Notes: generated by a model from the sequence alone, not told the origin. 64,000 bases of DNA from Rhodospirillaceae bacterium (GCA_009772935.1 WOUR01000008.1:124001-188000); one strand, 5' to 3'; shown: positions 9,696 through 17,618, numbered from the stretch's first letter. Translations and numbers: made by a program.

Positions 9696-9805
9696 CTTTT
9701 CGTTCTTTGGCCCGGGAGTCTCAAGCAGCCGGGCGGTGGAGGGGTTTTCAACAGTTTACCCCAGCCAGAGCCCTCTGGCGATGGGTTGCCAGGATCGGGG
9801 CGGCC

Positions 9806-9834
9806 CTTGAACGGCGACCAGTGCACCCCAGATT
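9806..9834 (+). promoter_or_regulatory. RpoH (sigma-32)-type heat-shock promoter
   Basis: CTTGAA at 9806-9811 and CCCCAGATT at 9826-9834 are separated by 14 bases. This is close to the sigma-32 consensus (CTTGAA, 13-17 bases, CCCCATnT). The pair lies about 60 bases upstream of hsp20, exactly where a heat-shock promoter is expected. It predicts a transcript start near 9842. Confidence 0.72.
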
Positions 9835-9842
9835 CATTCCAA

Positions 9843-9889
9843 GGGAACGCCCGCACGGGGTTCCCCGCCACTCGCTCCACGGAGGGGGG
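9843..9889 (+). promoter_or_regulatory. Structured 5' leader of hsp20, possible RNA thermometer
   Basis: The predicted leader can fold GGGAAC (9843-9848) against GTTCCC (9860-9865). The G-rich ribosome-binding site GGAGGGGGG (9881-9889) can pair with CCCC at 9863-9866 or CTCC at 9875-9878. Small heat-shock genes of alphaproteobacteria often carry ROSE-type thermosensors that mask the Shine-Dalgarno. No canonical ROSE sequence is recognisable, so this is a tentative reading. Confidence 0.3.
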
Positions 9890-9895
9890 TTCAGA

Positions 9896-10357
9896 ATGAG
9901 TCGCGTTTCTGTGTTTAGTTCACCTTTGCTGCTGGGTTTCGACCAGTTCGAGCGGACGCTCGACCGGCTGGCCAAGAACGCCGAGGGCTACCCGCCTTAC
10001 AATATCGAGCGGATTGGTGAGAACGGGCTGCGCATCACCCTTGCGGTGGCCGGCTTCACGAGCGACGAGCTCGCGATCGAACTCGTCGAAAACCAGCTCA
10101 CCGTCCGCGGAAAGCAGACTGACGACGGAGACCGGATTTACCTGCATCGCGGCATCGCGGCGCGTCAGTTCCAGCGGGCCTTCATGCTGGCCGATGGAAT
10201 CGAGGTGACCGGCGCCCGTCTGGACAACGGCCTCTTGTCGATCGACTTGGTGCGGCCGGTCCTGGAGCCGCGCATTCGAACCATCCGGATCGACGCCGGC
10301 AACGCCGCCGGCAACGCGGACCATACGATCGATATCACCGCACGTCGCAGCCGTTGA
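9896..10357 (+). CDS. Small heat-shock protein Hsp20/IbpA family
   Basis: ATP-independent holdase chaperone of 153 residues. A short N-terminal arm (LLLGFDQFERTLDRL, as in IbpA/HspA) leads into the alpha-crystallin domain starting at YPPYNIERIGENGLRITLAV. The end of the domain has the conserved G-x-L element in LDNGLLSIDLVRP. A C-terminal I-x-I type motif is seen in IRTIRI. The ATG at 9896 follows GGAGGGGGG at suitable spacing, so the much longer upstream open frame is ignored. It lies behind the RpoH-type promoter and 34 bases ahead of the DUF1150 gene, the usual alphaproteobacterial pair. Heat induction is expected. Confidence 0.94.
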   Translation: MSRVSVFSSPLLLGFDQFERTLDRLAKNAEGYPPYNIERIGENGLRITLAVAGFTSDELAIELVENQLTVRGKQTDDGDRIYLHRGIAARQFQRAFMLADGIEVTGARLDNGLLSIDLVRPVLEPRIRTIRIDAGNAAGNADHTIDITARRSR

Positions 10358-10391
10358 GGCGGGGCGCGTTGATGCTGCCAAGGAGGTAGCC

Positions 10392-10619
10392 ATGGAAAAC
10401 GAAAGCAATGTCGTGATGTTCACCCCCCTCGCCGAAGAAGCGTTTCTCAGCCTCGGCGCCGAGCAGATCGCCTATGTGAAGGAAGTCAGCCTTCCCGACG
10501 GAGCGCACGCCGTCGGCATCTTCTCGGCAGACGGCAAGCCGATGGCTTCGGTCCCGTCGATCGAAATCGCACAGGCCCTGATCCGCCAGCACGAACTCGA
10601 GCCCGCGCTGGTCCACTGA
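10392..10619 (+). CDS. DUF1150 family protein
   Basis: Acidic 75-residue cytoplasmic protein without signal or membrane segment. It fits DUF1150, a family nearly always found directly downstream of an hsp20 gene in alphaproteobacteria. Typical features are the N-terminal FTPLAEEAFLSLGAEQIAYVK and the central GAHAVGIFSADGKPMA. The ribosome-binding site AAGGAGG eight bases before the ATG is near perfect, so strong translation is likely. It is probably co-transcribed with hsp20 from the heat-shock promoter. The molecular function of DUF1150 is not known. Confidence 0.86.
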   Translation: MENESNVVMFTPLAEEAFLSLGAEQIAYVKEVSLPDGAHAVGIFSADGKPMASVPSIEIAQALIRQHELEPALVH

Positions 10620-10653
10620 AGGCGTTGGCCAGGAGATTCTTGGGTAAGGCGGT

Positions 10654-11124
10654 TCAGGCGGCGCTTTGCGCCTGCACCGTTTCGACGAGCAGCGCGTAGA
10701 GCGCCTCGGCATTTTCGGTCGCCCGCAGCTTTTCCACGAGACTGCGGTCGCGCAACAGGCGCGAGACTCGGGCCAATGCCTTGAGATGGTCGGCGCCGGC
10801 GCCCTCGGGCGTGACCAGCAGAAACACGATGTCCACGGGACGCTCGTCGATTGCATCGAAATCGACGGGATGAGCCATGCGGGCAAAGACGCCCATGGGC
10901 TTCGTCATGCTCGACAGACGGCCATGCGGGATGGCGATGCCGCCGCCGATGCCGGTCGACCCCAGACGCTCCCGCTCGAGCAGGCGGTCGAACAGCTTGC
11001 GCTCGTCGACGTCGAAAAGACCGGAGGCGCGGTTGGCGAGTTCCGCCAGCAGCGCCTTCTTCCCGGTCGCCTTGGCGCTGGCCAGAACGGCATCCGGGCC
11101 GGTCAGCAAATCGGCGATTTCCAC
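10654..11124 (-). CDS. ptsN: Nitrogen PTS EIIA component PtsN
   Basis: EIIA-Ntr protein of 156 residues, the terminal phospho-acceptor of the regulatory PTS-Ntr (PtsP-PtsO-PtsN) that tunes potassium and nitrogen/carbon responses. The phosphorylated histidine is His67 in GIAIPHGRL. The preceding DRLLERERLGSTGIGGG and following PVDIVFLLVTPEGAGADHLKAL are typical. Translation starts at GTG 11124. It lies downstream of rpoN as in most proteobacteria, but the usual hpf/raiA gene between them is missing. A good sigma70-type promoter sits between rpoN and ptsN, so it can be expressed on its own. Confidence 0.95.
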   Translation of the reverse strand: MEIADLLTGPDAVLASAKATGKKALLAELANRASGLFDVDERKLFDRLLERERLGSTGIGGGIAIPHGRLSSMTKPMGVFARMAHPVDFDAIDERPVDIVFLLVTPEGAGADHLKALARVSRLLRDRSLVEKLRATENAEALYALLVETVQAQSAA

Positions 11125-11180
11125 AATGTCACCAATGGGTTAGCGAGCGCGAACTTTGGTCCCCCCGCGAAGGGTGCGCC

Positions 11181-11209
11181 CCTATAGGCGCGTCCCCCGG
11201 TCGGGTCAA
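11181..11209 (-). promoter_or_regulatory. Sigma70-type promoter for ptsN
   Basis: On the minus strand TTGACC (11209-11204) and TATAGG (11186-11181) are exactly 17 bases apart. This predicts a start near 11174 and a ~50-base leader to the ptsN GTG at 11124. It lies in the 127-base gap after rpoN, where hpf would normally be. Confidence 0.6.
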
Positions 11210-11251
11210 GCCAAGGTTCGCCGGCACGCCGCACCCGCCGCCCGGCCGGTC

Positions 11252-12790
11252 TCAGTCGGCCGAGCCGCTCATCGCCTGGGCGGCGGCGGCGGCGTGCGAC
11301 AGAACCGAGGGCATCTGGCGGCTCATGCCCAACCGGCCGAGGCGACGACGCTCCGCCGACGACGGTATGCGCATGGCTTCGCGGTACTTGGCGACGGTGC
11401 GCCGCGCGATCTCAATGCCCTCGCCCTTCAGCAGGTCGACGATGCGGTCATCGCTCAGCGGCTGGTGCGCATTCTCGCCGCCCACCAGAAGCCGGATGCG
11501 GGATCGCACCGATTCGGAGGAGACGACGACGCCCGGCGTGCGCGCCGGCAGGGCAGAGGTGAAGAAGTACTTGAGTTCGAAGATGCCGCGCGGCGTGTTG
11601 ATGTACTTGTTCGAGGTGACGCGGCTCACCGTGCTCTCGTGCAGTTCGGTGGCGATGGCGATGTCGCGCAGCACCAGCGGTTTCAGCGCGCTGACCCCGT
11701 GCCGGAAGAAACCGTCCTGCTGGCGCACGATCTCGCGCGCGACCTTGAGGATCGTGGTGGCGCGCTGCTCCAGCGTCTTGACCAGCCAGTTGGCCGACTG
11801 GAACCGCTCGGCGACGAAGTCACGGTCGGGCTTGGCGCGCGCGCCCTTCATGAGCGTCGCGTGATAGTTGCGGTCGACAAGGACCTTGGGCAGCGCATCG
11901 GTGTTGAGCTCGATGTGCCAGCCATCCTCGCCGGTCTCGGGATCCTTCGCCGGCGTCAGGTAGAGATCGGGCTGCACCGGCTGGATCGGCTCGAACTCGA
12001 AGGCCTGACCCGGACGCGGGTCGAGCGTGCGCAGCTCGGACAGCATGTCGCGCAGATCCTCGTCGTCGACACCGCATCGGCGGCGGAGTTGCCCGAGCTC
12101 ACCGGCAGCAACGAGGTCGAGATTGTCGAGCAGCGCCTTCATCGCCGGATCGAGGCGGTTGCGTTCGGCCAACTGCGCGGCGAGGCACTCGGCGACGGTG
12201 CGGGAAAAAAGACCGGCCGGCTCCATCTGGCGCAGCCGCGCCCAGACCTTTTCGACCAGCGCGATGTCGGTGGCGACGGCCTCGGCGACGGCGGCCGCAT
12301 CAAGGCGACAGTAGCCGGCCTCGTCGAGACCTTCGGCGATCTTCACGGCAATGCGGCGCTCCGCCGGCTCCTGGAACATCAGCTCGATCTGCTCGAGCAC
12401 GTGGACCGCCAGCGACCGCGGACGCTCGGCCACGAAATCGAGAGCCTCGGGCGCATCTTCGCGCTGGCCGACGCGGCTCGCGGCGGCGTCGCCGCCACGG
12501 TCGGCATGTTCGCGGGTCCAGCGATCGTCGGCGTCGGCAAGGGCCGGCGCGGCGGCCGAGAGAGCCTCGGCGGTATCGCGCGGCGCCTCGATGGCGGGTA
12601 CTTCGTAGTCGGCCGACGGGCCGTCTTCCGAGGAACCCTCGCTCAGCAGCGGATTCTTTTCGAGTTCCTGTTGGATGAAGGCGGCAAGTTCGAGGTGCGA
12701 GAACTGCAGCAGCTTGATGGCCTGCTGGAGCTGCGGCGTCATCGCCAACGTCTGACGTGACGCGAGGATTAGACTCGGACCGATACGCAT
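11252..12790 (-). CDS. rpoN: RNA polymerase sigma-54 factor RpoN
   Basis: Alternative sigma factor of 512 residues that recognises -24/-12 promoters and needs AAA+ activators. Region I is the Gln/Leu-rich N-terminus (QTLAMTPQLQQAIKLLQFS). An acidic region II is followed by the core-binding domain (GLDEAGYCRL, LDPRPGQAFE). The DNA-binding domain ends with the RpoN box ARRTVAKYREAM at residues ~462-473. About 39 residues follow the box, a longer Ala-rich tail than usual. The start at 12790 is preceded by AGGGGTGGGGTG. A terminator separates it from nrnC upstream, so it probably has its own promoter. lptCAB, its usual upstream neighbours, are absent. Confidence 0.97.
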   Translation of the reverse strand: MRIGPSLILASRQTLAMTPQLQQAIKLLQFSHLELAAFIQQELEKNPLLSEGSSEDGPSADYEVPAIEAPRDTAEALSAAAPALADADDRWTREHADRGGDAAASRVGQREDAPEALDFVAERPRSLAVHVLEQIELMFQEPAERRIAVKIAEGLDEAGYCRLDAAAVAEAVATDIALVEKVWARLRQMEPAGLFSRTVAECLAAQLAERNRLDPAMKALLDNLDLVAAGELGQLRRRCGVDDEDLRDMLSELRTLDPRPGQAFEFEPIQPVQPDLYLTPAKDPETGEDGWHIELNTDALPKVLVDRNYHATLMKGARAKPDRDFVAERFQSANWLVKTLEQRATTILKVAREIVRQQDGFFRHGVSALKPLVLRDIAIATELHESTVSRVTSNKYINTPRGIFELKYFFTSALPARTPGVVVSSESVRSRIRLLVGGENAHQPLSDDRIVDLLKGEGIEIARRTVAKYREAMRIPSSAERRRLGRLGMSRQMPSVLSHAAAAAQAMSGSAD

Positions 12791-12840
12791 GTCACCCCAC
12801 CCCTGAAGGTCTGTGGACCTCCCCGTGAGGAACGTACAGC

Positions 12841-12865
12841 AAAAACCGTGCCAAAGCCAGCACGG
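12841..12865 (-). terminator. Rho-independent terminator after nrnC
   Basis: On the minus strand CCGTGC and GCACGG form a 6-bp stem with an 8-base loop (12865-12846), followed directly by five T residues (12845-12841). It starts about ten bases past the nrnC stop codon and would uncouple nrnC from rpoN. Confidence 0.7.
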
Positions 12866-12874
12866 CCGAGATAA

Positions 12875-13498
12875 TCAGTGGGCGAAAATATCCGTCTCCG
12901 GCCAGCCCGCAATGTCGAGACGCGCACGCGTGGGGAGAAAGCCGAAGGCGGCGTCGGCCAGCTCGCGGCGACCCTCGCGCTCCAGGAGCACGTCCAGCCT
13001 GGCCTTCAGGGCGTGCAGATGCAGTACGTCGGAGGCGGCATAGGCAAGCTGCTCGTCGGTCAGGCTGTCGGCGCCCCAGTCCGAAGTCTGCTGATGCTTG
13101 GAGAGATCGACACCCAGCAGCTCGCGGCACAAATCCTTCAGCCCGAAGCGGTCGGTGAAGGTGCGCACCAGCTTGGCCGCGATCTTGGTGCAATAGACCG
13201 GCTCACAGCGCACGCCGAGCGAATGCTCGAGCACGGCAATGTCGAAGCGGCCGAAATGAAAGAGCTTCAGCACCTTGGGATCGGCGATCAGGGCGGCCAA
13301 CCGCGGCGCCTTGGCCGCGCCCTTCGGCGCCCCCCGCGGGATCTGGACCAGATGGGCGTTGCCGTCGCCCCCCGAGAGCTGAACCAGGCAGAGCCGGTCG
13401 CGATGCGGATTGAGCCCCATGGTCTCGGTGTCGATGGCGACGACGGAGCCGAACGAGACATCCGCGGGAAGGTCACCACGGTGGAGGCTGATCGCCAT
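12875..13498 (-). CDS. RNase D-like 3'-5' exoribonuclease, NrnC type
   Basis: DEDDy-family exonuclease of 207 residues. Catalytic residues are in place: D23 and E25 in AIDTETMGL, D86 in FHFGRFDIAVL, and the Y153-x3-D157 pair in LAYAASDVLHL. It has no HRDC domains, unlike E. coli RNase D (~375 residues). Its length and motif context match NrnC of Bartonella and other alphaproteobacteria, which degrades dinucleotides and short oligoribonucleotides and substitutes for Orn. Annotation pipelines usually call it ribonuclease D. It sits upstream of rpoN with a terminator between. The exonuclease call is certain; the NrnC assignment is inference from size and lineage. Confidence 0.9.
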   Translation of the reverse strand: MAISLHRGDLPADVSFGSVVAIDTETMGLNPHRDRLCLVQLSGGDGNAHLVQIPRGAPKGAAKAPRLAALIADPKVLKLFHFGRFDIAVLEHSLGVRCEPVYCTKIAAKLVRTFTDRFGLKDLCRELLGVDLSKHQQTSDWGADSLTDEQLAYAASDVLHLHALKARLDVLLEREGRRELADAAFGFLPTRARLDIAGWPETDIFAH

Positions 13499-13745
13499 CT
13501 AGGAATGCTCCGGCTGGTCAGGACGTCGCCGGCAGCGGAATGCTCGGACAACGCCTAAACTGTTGATATTACACATTAAGATGCGGGTGCGCGGTCAGTA
13601 TGTACGCCAGTCCGGAAGCGCCGTCCATATTGCTGGCCCCGCGACGAGCTGCGGTGAATCCCTGACCGTCTGCGTTCGGATGCCGGCTTTGTCGCGGCGA
13701 CCTTTATCGATCCCTGCAAGAAGGAACTGCTATACTTGTTCCTCG

Positions 13746-13760
13746 GCCTCGGACCGAGGC
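13746..13760. promoter_or_regulatory. 15-bp perfect palindrome ahead of a small membrane protein gene
   Basis: GCCTCGGACCGAGGC is a perfect inverted repeat around one central base, 16 bases upstream of the ATG at 13777. It could be a repressor operator or a short RNA stem near the ribosome-binding region. No family of regulator is suggested by the sequence. Confidence 0.3.
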
Positions 13761-13776
13761 CCAGAGTGCAGATGCG

Positions 13777-14037
13777 ATGAGCTACGTAGTATTGGTTGTC
13801 GTCGTGTTGTTTGCCGCCGGGGGCGCCATTGTCGGTTGGCGGCATGCGACGGCCAAGATCGAGAACCCTCCCGGCAAGTATGATTTCCCCGGGGGGATGA
13901 GCCGGCGCGACCATCTGCGCATTCTCGCCCGCAAGCACCGACAGTGGCGGATTCCAATCACCCTGGCTTATGCCGCCGCGAGCGGCGCGGCAGGCTTCGC
14001 CCTGTTGATGGTCTATGCCGTTTTCATCCGGCGATGA
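13777..14037 (+). CDS. Small two-helix membrane protein, hypothetical
   Basis: An 86-residue protein with an N-terminal transmembrane helix (about residues 2-20), a basic central loop of ~35 residues containing PPGKYDFPGGMSRRDHLR and RKHRQWRIP, and a second helix (about 60-82). I do not recognise a family. The ATG at 13777 is the natural start because the first helix begins immediately, but the ribosome-binding site is weak (GAGTGCAGATGCG). It stands alone between nrnC and tRNA-Leu behind a 278-base gap in which only the palindrome at 13746 stands out. Both termini are predicted on the same side of the membrane. Confidence 0.55.
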   Translation: MSYVVLVVVVLFAAGGAIVGWRHATAKIENPPGKYDFPGGMSRRDHLRILARKHRQWRIPITLAYAAASGAAGFALLMVYAVFIRR

Positions 14038-14114
14038 TCCGGCAAGCTGCCCAGATCGGCTGCAAGCCGTTGAGTCGGCTCAAAGACTTGGTTTGCGGGG
14101 TAAAACCAGCCGCA

Positions 14115-14199
<85 letters not shown>

Positions 14200-14225
14200 A
14201 CGGCATGCGGTCTAGTGCGGGCGCT

Positions 14226-14254
14226 GAGTTAGGGCCGGGCCGCGCCGATGTCAA
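14226..14254 (-). promoter_or_regulatory. Sigma70-type promoter of tRNA-Leu
   Basis: Minus strand TTGACA (14254-14249, perfect -35) and TAACTC (14231-14226) are separated by 17 bases. The -10 box ends 26 bases before the tRNA 5' end at 14199, giving a short 5' leader as expected for a tRNA transcript. Confidence 0.62.
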
Positions 14255-14335
14255 CCGCGCTGGACGTCCGCGCCTCACGGTGCAGGCGCGCTTCGCCCCT
14301 TGAACCGTCATGGCATTGGGTTATAGGCAGCATCC

Positions 14336-15289
14336 ATGAGCATCAAGCAGGTCACGGTCTTTGGCGGCAGCGGCTTCGTCGGCCGCGCCATCGTGCGGGC
14401 GCTGGCGCAGGAGGGTTACCAGGTCCGCGTGGCCTGCCGACGCATCGAGCTGGCGGAGCGGATCAAGACCGCAGGCGATGTCGGCCAGATCACTCTCGTG
14501 CGCACCAATCTGCGCAACCCGGCTTCGGTCGCGGCCGCCATCTCCGGCAGCCAGGCGGTGGTGAACGCCTCCGGCATCGCCTTCCAGCGCGGCCGACAGA
14601 GCTACCGGACCGTCCATGTCGAGGGCTCCCGCGCCATCGCCGACGCCGCCAGGGCCGCCGGCGTGCAGCGCCTGATCCATATGTCCGGCATCGGCGCGGA
14701 CCAGCGCAATTCGACGAACAAGTACATCCGCTCCAAGGTCGACGCCGAGGACGCGATCGTCGCGGGCTTCGCTGACGCCACGATCCTGCGCCCCAGCGTG
14801 GTCTTCGGGCCCGAGGACGCGATGTTCAACCGTATGGCCCAGATCGCCCGCCAGGCACCCTTCCTGCCCGTGGTCGGCGACGGCTCGGCCAAGGTCCAGC
14901 CGGTCTATGTCGGCGATGTCGGCGCGGCCGTGGTGGCCGTACTGGAGCGGCCCGAAACCGCTAAGTCCGTGTTCGAGCTGGGCGGCCCGCGCGTCTACAC
15001 GTATCGCGAGATCGCGGCTCTCGTGCTGCGGGAGATCGACCGCCGCAAGCGCATCGTCGGCGTTCCGGCTGGCCTGATGAAGATCATGGGCTTCTTCGCG
15101 GAATTCCTGCCCGTGCCGCCGCTGACCCACGACCAGGTCGACCTGCTGGTGACCGACAATGTCGCCCGCCCGGGTGCCCCCGGTCTTGCCACGCTCGGCA
15201 TTGAGCCGACCGCCGCCGAGGCCATCCTGCCGATGTACCTCGACCGCTACCGGATCGGCGGCCGCTACAACCAACACGCCCCGGCCTGA
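14336..15289 (+). CDS. Complex I NDUFA9-like NAD(P)-binding protein
   Basis: Atypical short-chain dehydrogenase/reductase of 317 residues, closest to the family of mitochondrial complex I subunit NDUFA9 and its alphaproteobacterial homologues. The N-terminal Rossmann motif is TVFGGSGFVGRAIVRAL (G10-x2-G13-x2-G16). Further marks are VNASGIAFQRGRQSYRTVHVEG, LIHMSGIGAD and the ILRPSVVFGPEDAMFNRMA segment. The usual YxxxK pair survives as KYIRSK. In bacteria the role is uncertain; an assembly, quinone- or lipid-related function has been proposed. It is monocistronic, followed by a 254-base gap. Confidence 0.85.
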   Translation: MSIKQVTVFGGSGFVGRAIVRALAQEGYQVRVACRRIELAERIKTAGDVGQITLVRTNLRNPASVAAAISGSQAVVNASGIAFQRGRQSYRTVHVEGSRAIADAARAAGVQRLIHMSGIGADQRNSTNKYIRSKVDAEDAIVAGFADATILRPSVVFGPEDAMFNRMAQIARQAPFLPVVGDGSAKVQPVYVGDVGAAVVAVLERPETAKSVFELGGPRVYTYREIAALVLREIDRRKRIVGVPAGLMKIMGFFAEFLPVPPLTHDQVDLLVTDNVARPGAPGLATLGIEPTAAEAILPMYLDRYRIGGRYNQHAPA

Positions 15290-15492
15290 TTGACCCAACA
15301 AAGGCGTCACGGAAAGCGCGTATGCTTGCCCGCAGCAATTGGTCCCTATATGGAACTAACTAGGGGTCAAGGGAATTGATTCGCGAGAGGACAAGCAAGA
15401 CAGGCCAGCCAATTCACAAAATTAGGTCAGCATCATTGACTATCGGTGAGGCATATGGTTAAACGCCTCCAACAAGGCCGTAATGGCGCGAT

Positions 15493-15507
15493 CGGCGCGC
15501 TTCTTGC
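15493..15507 (+). promoter_or_regulatory. Candidate sigma54 (-24/-12) promoter upstream of gltD
   Basis: CGGCGCG (15493-15499) and TTGC (15504-15507) keep the invariant GG and GC exactly ten bases apart, as in the RpoN consensus TGGCACG-N4-TTGC. The -12 half matches well and the -24 half matches five of seven. The predicted start (~15519) lies 25 bases before gltD. In the 254-base gap before gltD I see no clear NtrC site, so this is a weak call. Confidence 0.3.
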
Positions 15508-15543
15508 GTAATAAAATTTCACAATCAGTCCGAGGAGCCGGGG

Positions 15544-16986
15544 ATGGCCGAGAGGATGCTGAAGTTCGTCGGAACGCCGCAAGCCATGCCCGACAAGCGG
15601 CCGGCCGCCGAACGCCGTCGCGACTTCGACGAGATCTATGAGGGTTTTGCCAAGGAGAAGGCGGCGGAGCAGGCGGCCCGCTGCTCGCAATGCGGCGTGC
15701 CCTTCTGTCAGATCCATTGCCCGCTACACAACAACATCCCCGACTGGCTGAAGCTGACGGCCGAGGGCCGACTCGAAGAGGCCTACGAACTCTCCTCCGC
15801 GACCAACAATTTCCCGGAAATCTGCGGGAGGATCTGCCCTCAGGACCGGCTCTGCGAAGGCAACTGCGTCATCGAGAAGGGATTCGAAGCGGTCACGATC
15901 GGCTCGGTCGAAAAGTACATCACCGACACCGCCTGGCAGCGCGATTGGGTGAAGCCGATCCTGCCGCGGCGCGAGCGGTCCGAGAGCGTCGGCATCGTCG
16001 GCGCGGGCCCGGCCGGCCTCGCCGCGGCCGAGCAGCTTCGCCGCAAGGGCTACCAGGTCGCGATCTACGATCGCTACGACCGGGTCGGCGGGCTGCTGAT
16101 CTACGGCATCCCGAACTTCAAGCTCGAGAAGGAGATCGTGCAGCGGCGCGAGACGCTGCTGCGCGACTCGAAGGTCACCTTCCACCTGAACTGCGAGGTA
16201 GGCCGCGACGTTTCGCTCGAGGAACTGCGCGCGCGCCACGGCGCCGTGCTGATCGCAACCGGCGTCTACAAGGCGCGCGACATCGCCGCCCCCGGCGTCG
16301 GCCTCGCGGGCATCGCGCCGGCGCTCGACTATCTCACCGCCTCGAACCGCCAGGGCCTGGGCGACATCGTCCCCGCGTTCGAATCGGGAATGCTGAATGC
16401 CGCGGGCAAGAACGTCGTGGTGATCGGCGGCGGCGACACGGCGATGGATTGCGTGCGCACAGCGGTTCGCCAGGGCGCCAAGTCGGTGAAGTGTCTCTAT
16501 CGCCGCGACCGCGCCAACATGCCCGGCTCGCAGCGCGAGGTGAAGCACGCCGAGGAGGAAGGCGTCGATTTCGTCTGGCTGGCCGCGCCGCAGGCCTTCC
16601 TCGGCACGGAGACGGTGAGCCACGTCCGCACCGTGCGCATCCATCTCGGCATGCCCGATGCCTCGGGTCGTCAGACGCCGCAGGAGATTCCCAACAGCCA
16701 CGTCAACATCGAGGCCGACCTCGTACTGATGGCGCTGGGCTTCGATCCGGAGGATCTGCCGGCGGCGATGAGCGCGCCGGACCTCGGCGTCACCGGCTGG
16801 AACACGCTCAAGATCGACTGGAAGAGCATGATGACCAGCCTCGACGGCGTGTTCGCTGCCGGCGACATCGTGCGCGGCGCCTCGCTGGTCGTCTGGGCGG
16901 TGCGCGACGGCCGCGATGCCGCCGAGCGCATCCATTCCTACCTGACGACCAAGACGCTGGCCGCCCAGCGCATTGCGGCAGAGTAG
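15544..16986 (+). CDS. gltD: Glutamate synthase (NADPH) small subunit
   Basis: Beta subunit of glutamate synthase, 480 residues, which passes electrons from NADPH via FAD to the alpha subunit for making two glutamates from glutamine and 2-oxoglutarate. The N-terminal cysteine-rich region that helps bind [4Fe-4S] clusters is intact (CSQCGVPFCQIHCP, ICPQDRLCEGNC). The FAD motif is GIVGAGPAGLAAAEQLRRKG and the NADPH motif VVIGGGDTAMDC. GAGGAGCCGGGG precedes the ATG at 15544. Instead of adjoining gltB it is followed, after three bases, by a GST gene and then a tautomerase gene. Cytoplasmic, ammonia assimilation. Confidence 0.97.
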   Translation: MAERMLKFVGTPQAMPDKRPAAERRRDFDEIYEGFAKEKAAEQAARCSQCGVPFCQIHCPLHNNIPDWLKLTAEGRLEEAYELSSATNNFPEICGRICPQDRLCEGNCVIEKGFEAVTIGSVEKYITDTAWQRDWVKPILPRRERSESVGIVGAGPAGLAAAEQLRRKGYQVAIYDRYDRVGGLLIYGIPNFKLEKEIVQRRETLLRDSKVTFHLNCEVGRDVSLEELRARHGAVLIATGVYKARDIAAPGVGLAGIAPALDYLTASNRQGLGDIVPAFESGMLNAAGKNVVVIGGGDTAMDCVRTAVRQGAKSVKCLYRRDRANMPGSQREVKHAEEEGVDFVWLAAPQAFLGTETVSHVRTVRIHLGMPDASGRQTPQEIPNSHVNIEADLVLMALGFDPEDLPAAMSAPDLGVTGWNTLKIDWKSMMTSLDGVFAAGDIVRGASLVVWAVRDGRDAAERIHSYLTTKTLAAQRIAAE

Positions 16987-16989
16987 ACG

Positions 16990-17601
16990 ATGCTGAAGGT
17001 CTATGACTTCACCGGGTCGGGCAACGGCTACAAGGTCTGGCTGCTGATGTCGCAGCTCGGCCTGCCGTTCGAGCGCATCGAGCGCGACATCCTGAAGGGC
17101 GAGACACGCACGCCCGAGTTCCTGGCGAAGAACCCCAACGGTCGCATTCCGACGCTCGAGCTGGAGGACGGCACGTTCCTCTTCGAATCGGGTGCGATCC
17201 TCTGGTATCTCGCCGAGGGCACGCCGTTCGCACCGGCCGACCGGCTGGCGCGTGCGAAGACGCTGCAGTGGATGTTCTTCGAGCAGTACAGCCACGAGCC
17301 CTACATCGCCGTAGCGCGCTTCTGGAAGCACTTCCTCGACAAGCTCACGCCGCAGCAGGAAGGCAACCTGCCCGACATCATGAAGAAGGGCTATGCCGCG
17401 CTCGACGTGATGGAGAAGCATCTCGCGGCGCGCACCTTCTTCGTCGACGAGCGCTACGGCCTCGCCGACATCGCGCTCTATGCCTACACGCACGTTGCCG
17501 ACGAGGGCGGGTTCGACCTGTCGCGCTATCCGAACATCAACGCCTGGACGGCACGCGTGAAGGCGCTGCCCGGCCACGTCGCGATCGACCACACGTTCTG
17601 A
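16990..17601 (+). CDS. Glutathione S-transferase family protein
   Basis: Cytosolic GST-like protein of 203 residues. The thioredoxin-fold N-terminal domain runs from MLKVYDFTGSGNGYKVWLL through NGRIPTLELEDGTFLFESGAIL, which carries the conserved cis-proline and the glutathione-binding ES pair. The all-helical C-terminal domain has the N-capping motif YGLADIALYAYTHVADEGGFDL, and a proposed catalytic Ser/Asn lies near S10-N12. It begins three bases after the gltD stop and is followed 17 bases later by a tautomerase gene, so all appear to be one operon. A detoxification or redox role is likely; the substrate is unknown. Confidence 0.88.
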   Translation: MLKVYDFTGSGNGYKVWLLMSQLGLPFERIERDILKGETRTPEFLAKNPNGRIPTLELEDGTFLFESGAILWYLAEGTPFAPADRLARAKTLQWMFFEQYSHEPYIAVARFWKHFLDKLTPQQEGNLPDIMKKGYAALDVMEKHLAARTFFVDERYGLADIALYAYTHVADEGGFDLSRYPNINAWTARVKALPGHVAIDHTF

Positions 17602-17618
17602 CCAAGGAGAAGAAGAAA

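Noticed and set aside
11156..12760. A 534-codon plus-strand frame opposite rpoN
   Set aside because: No recognisable domain; rpoN on the other strand carries the complete RpoN box and region I.
15724..17592. A 622-codon minus-strand frame opposite gltD and the GST gene
   Set aside because: Spans two well-supported genes and shows no motif of its own.
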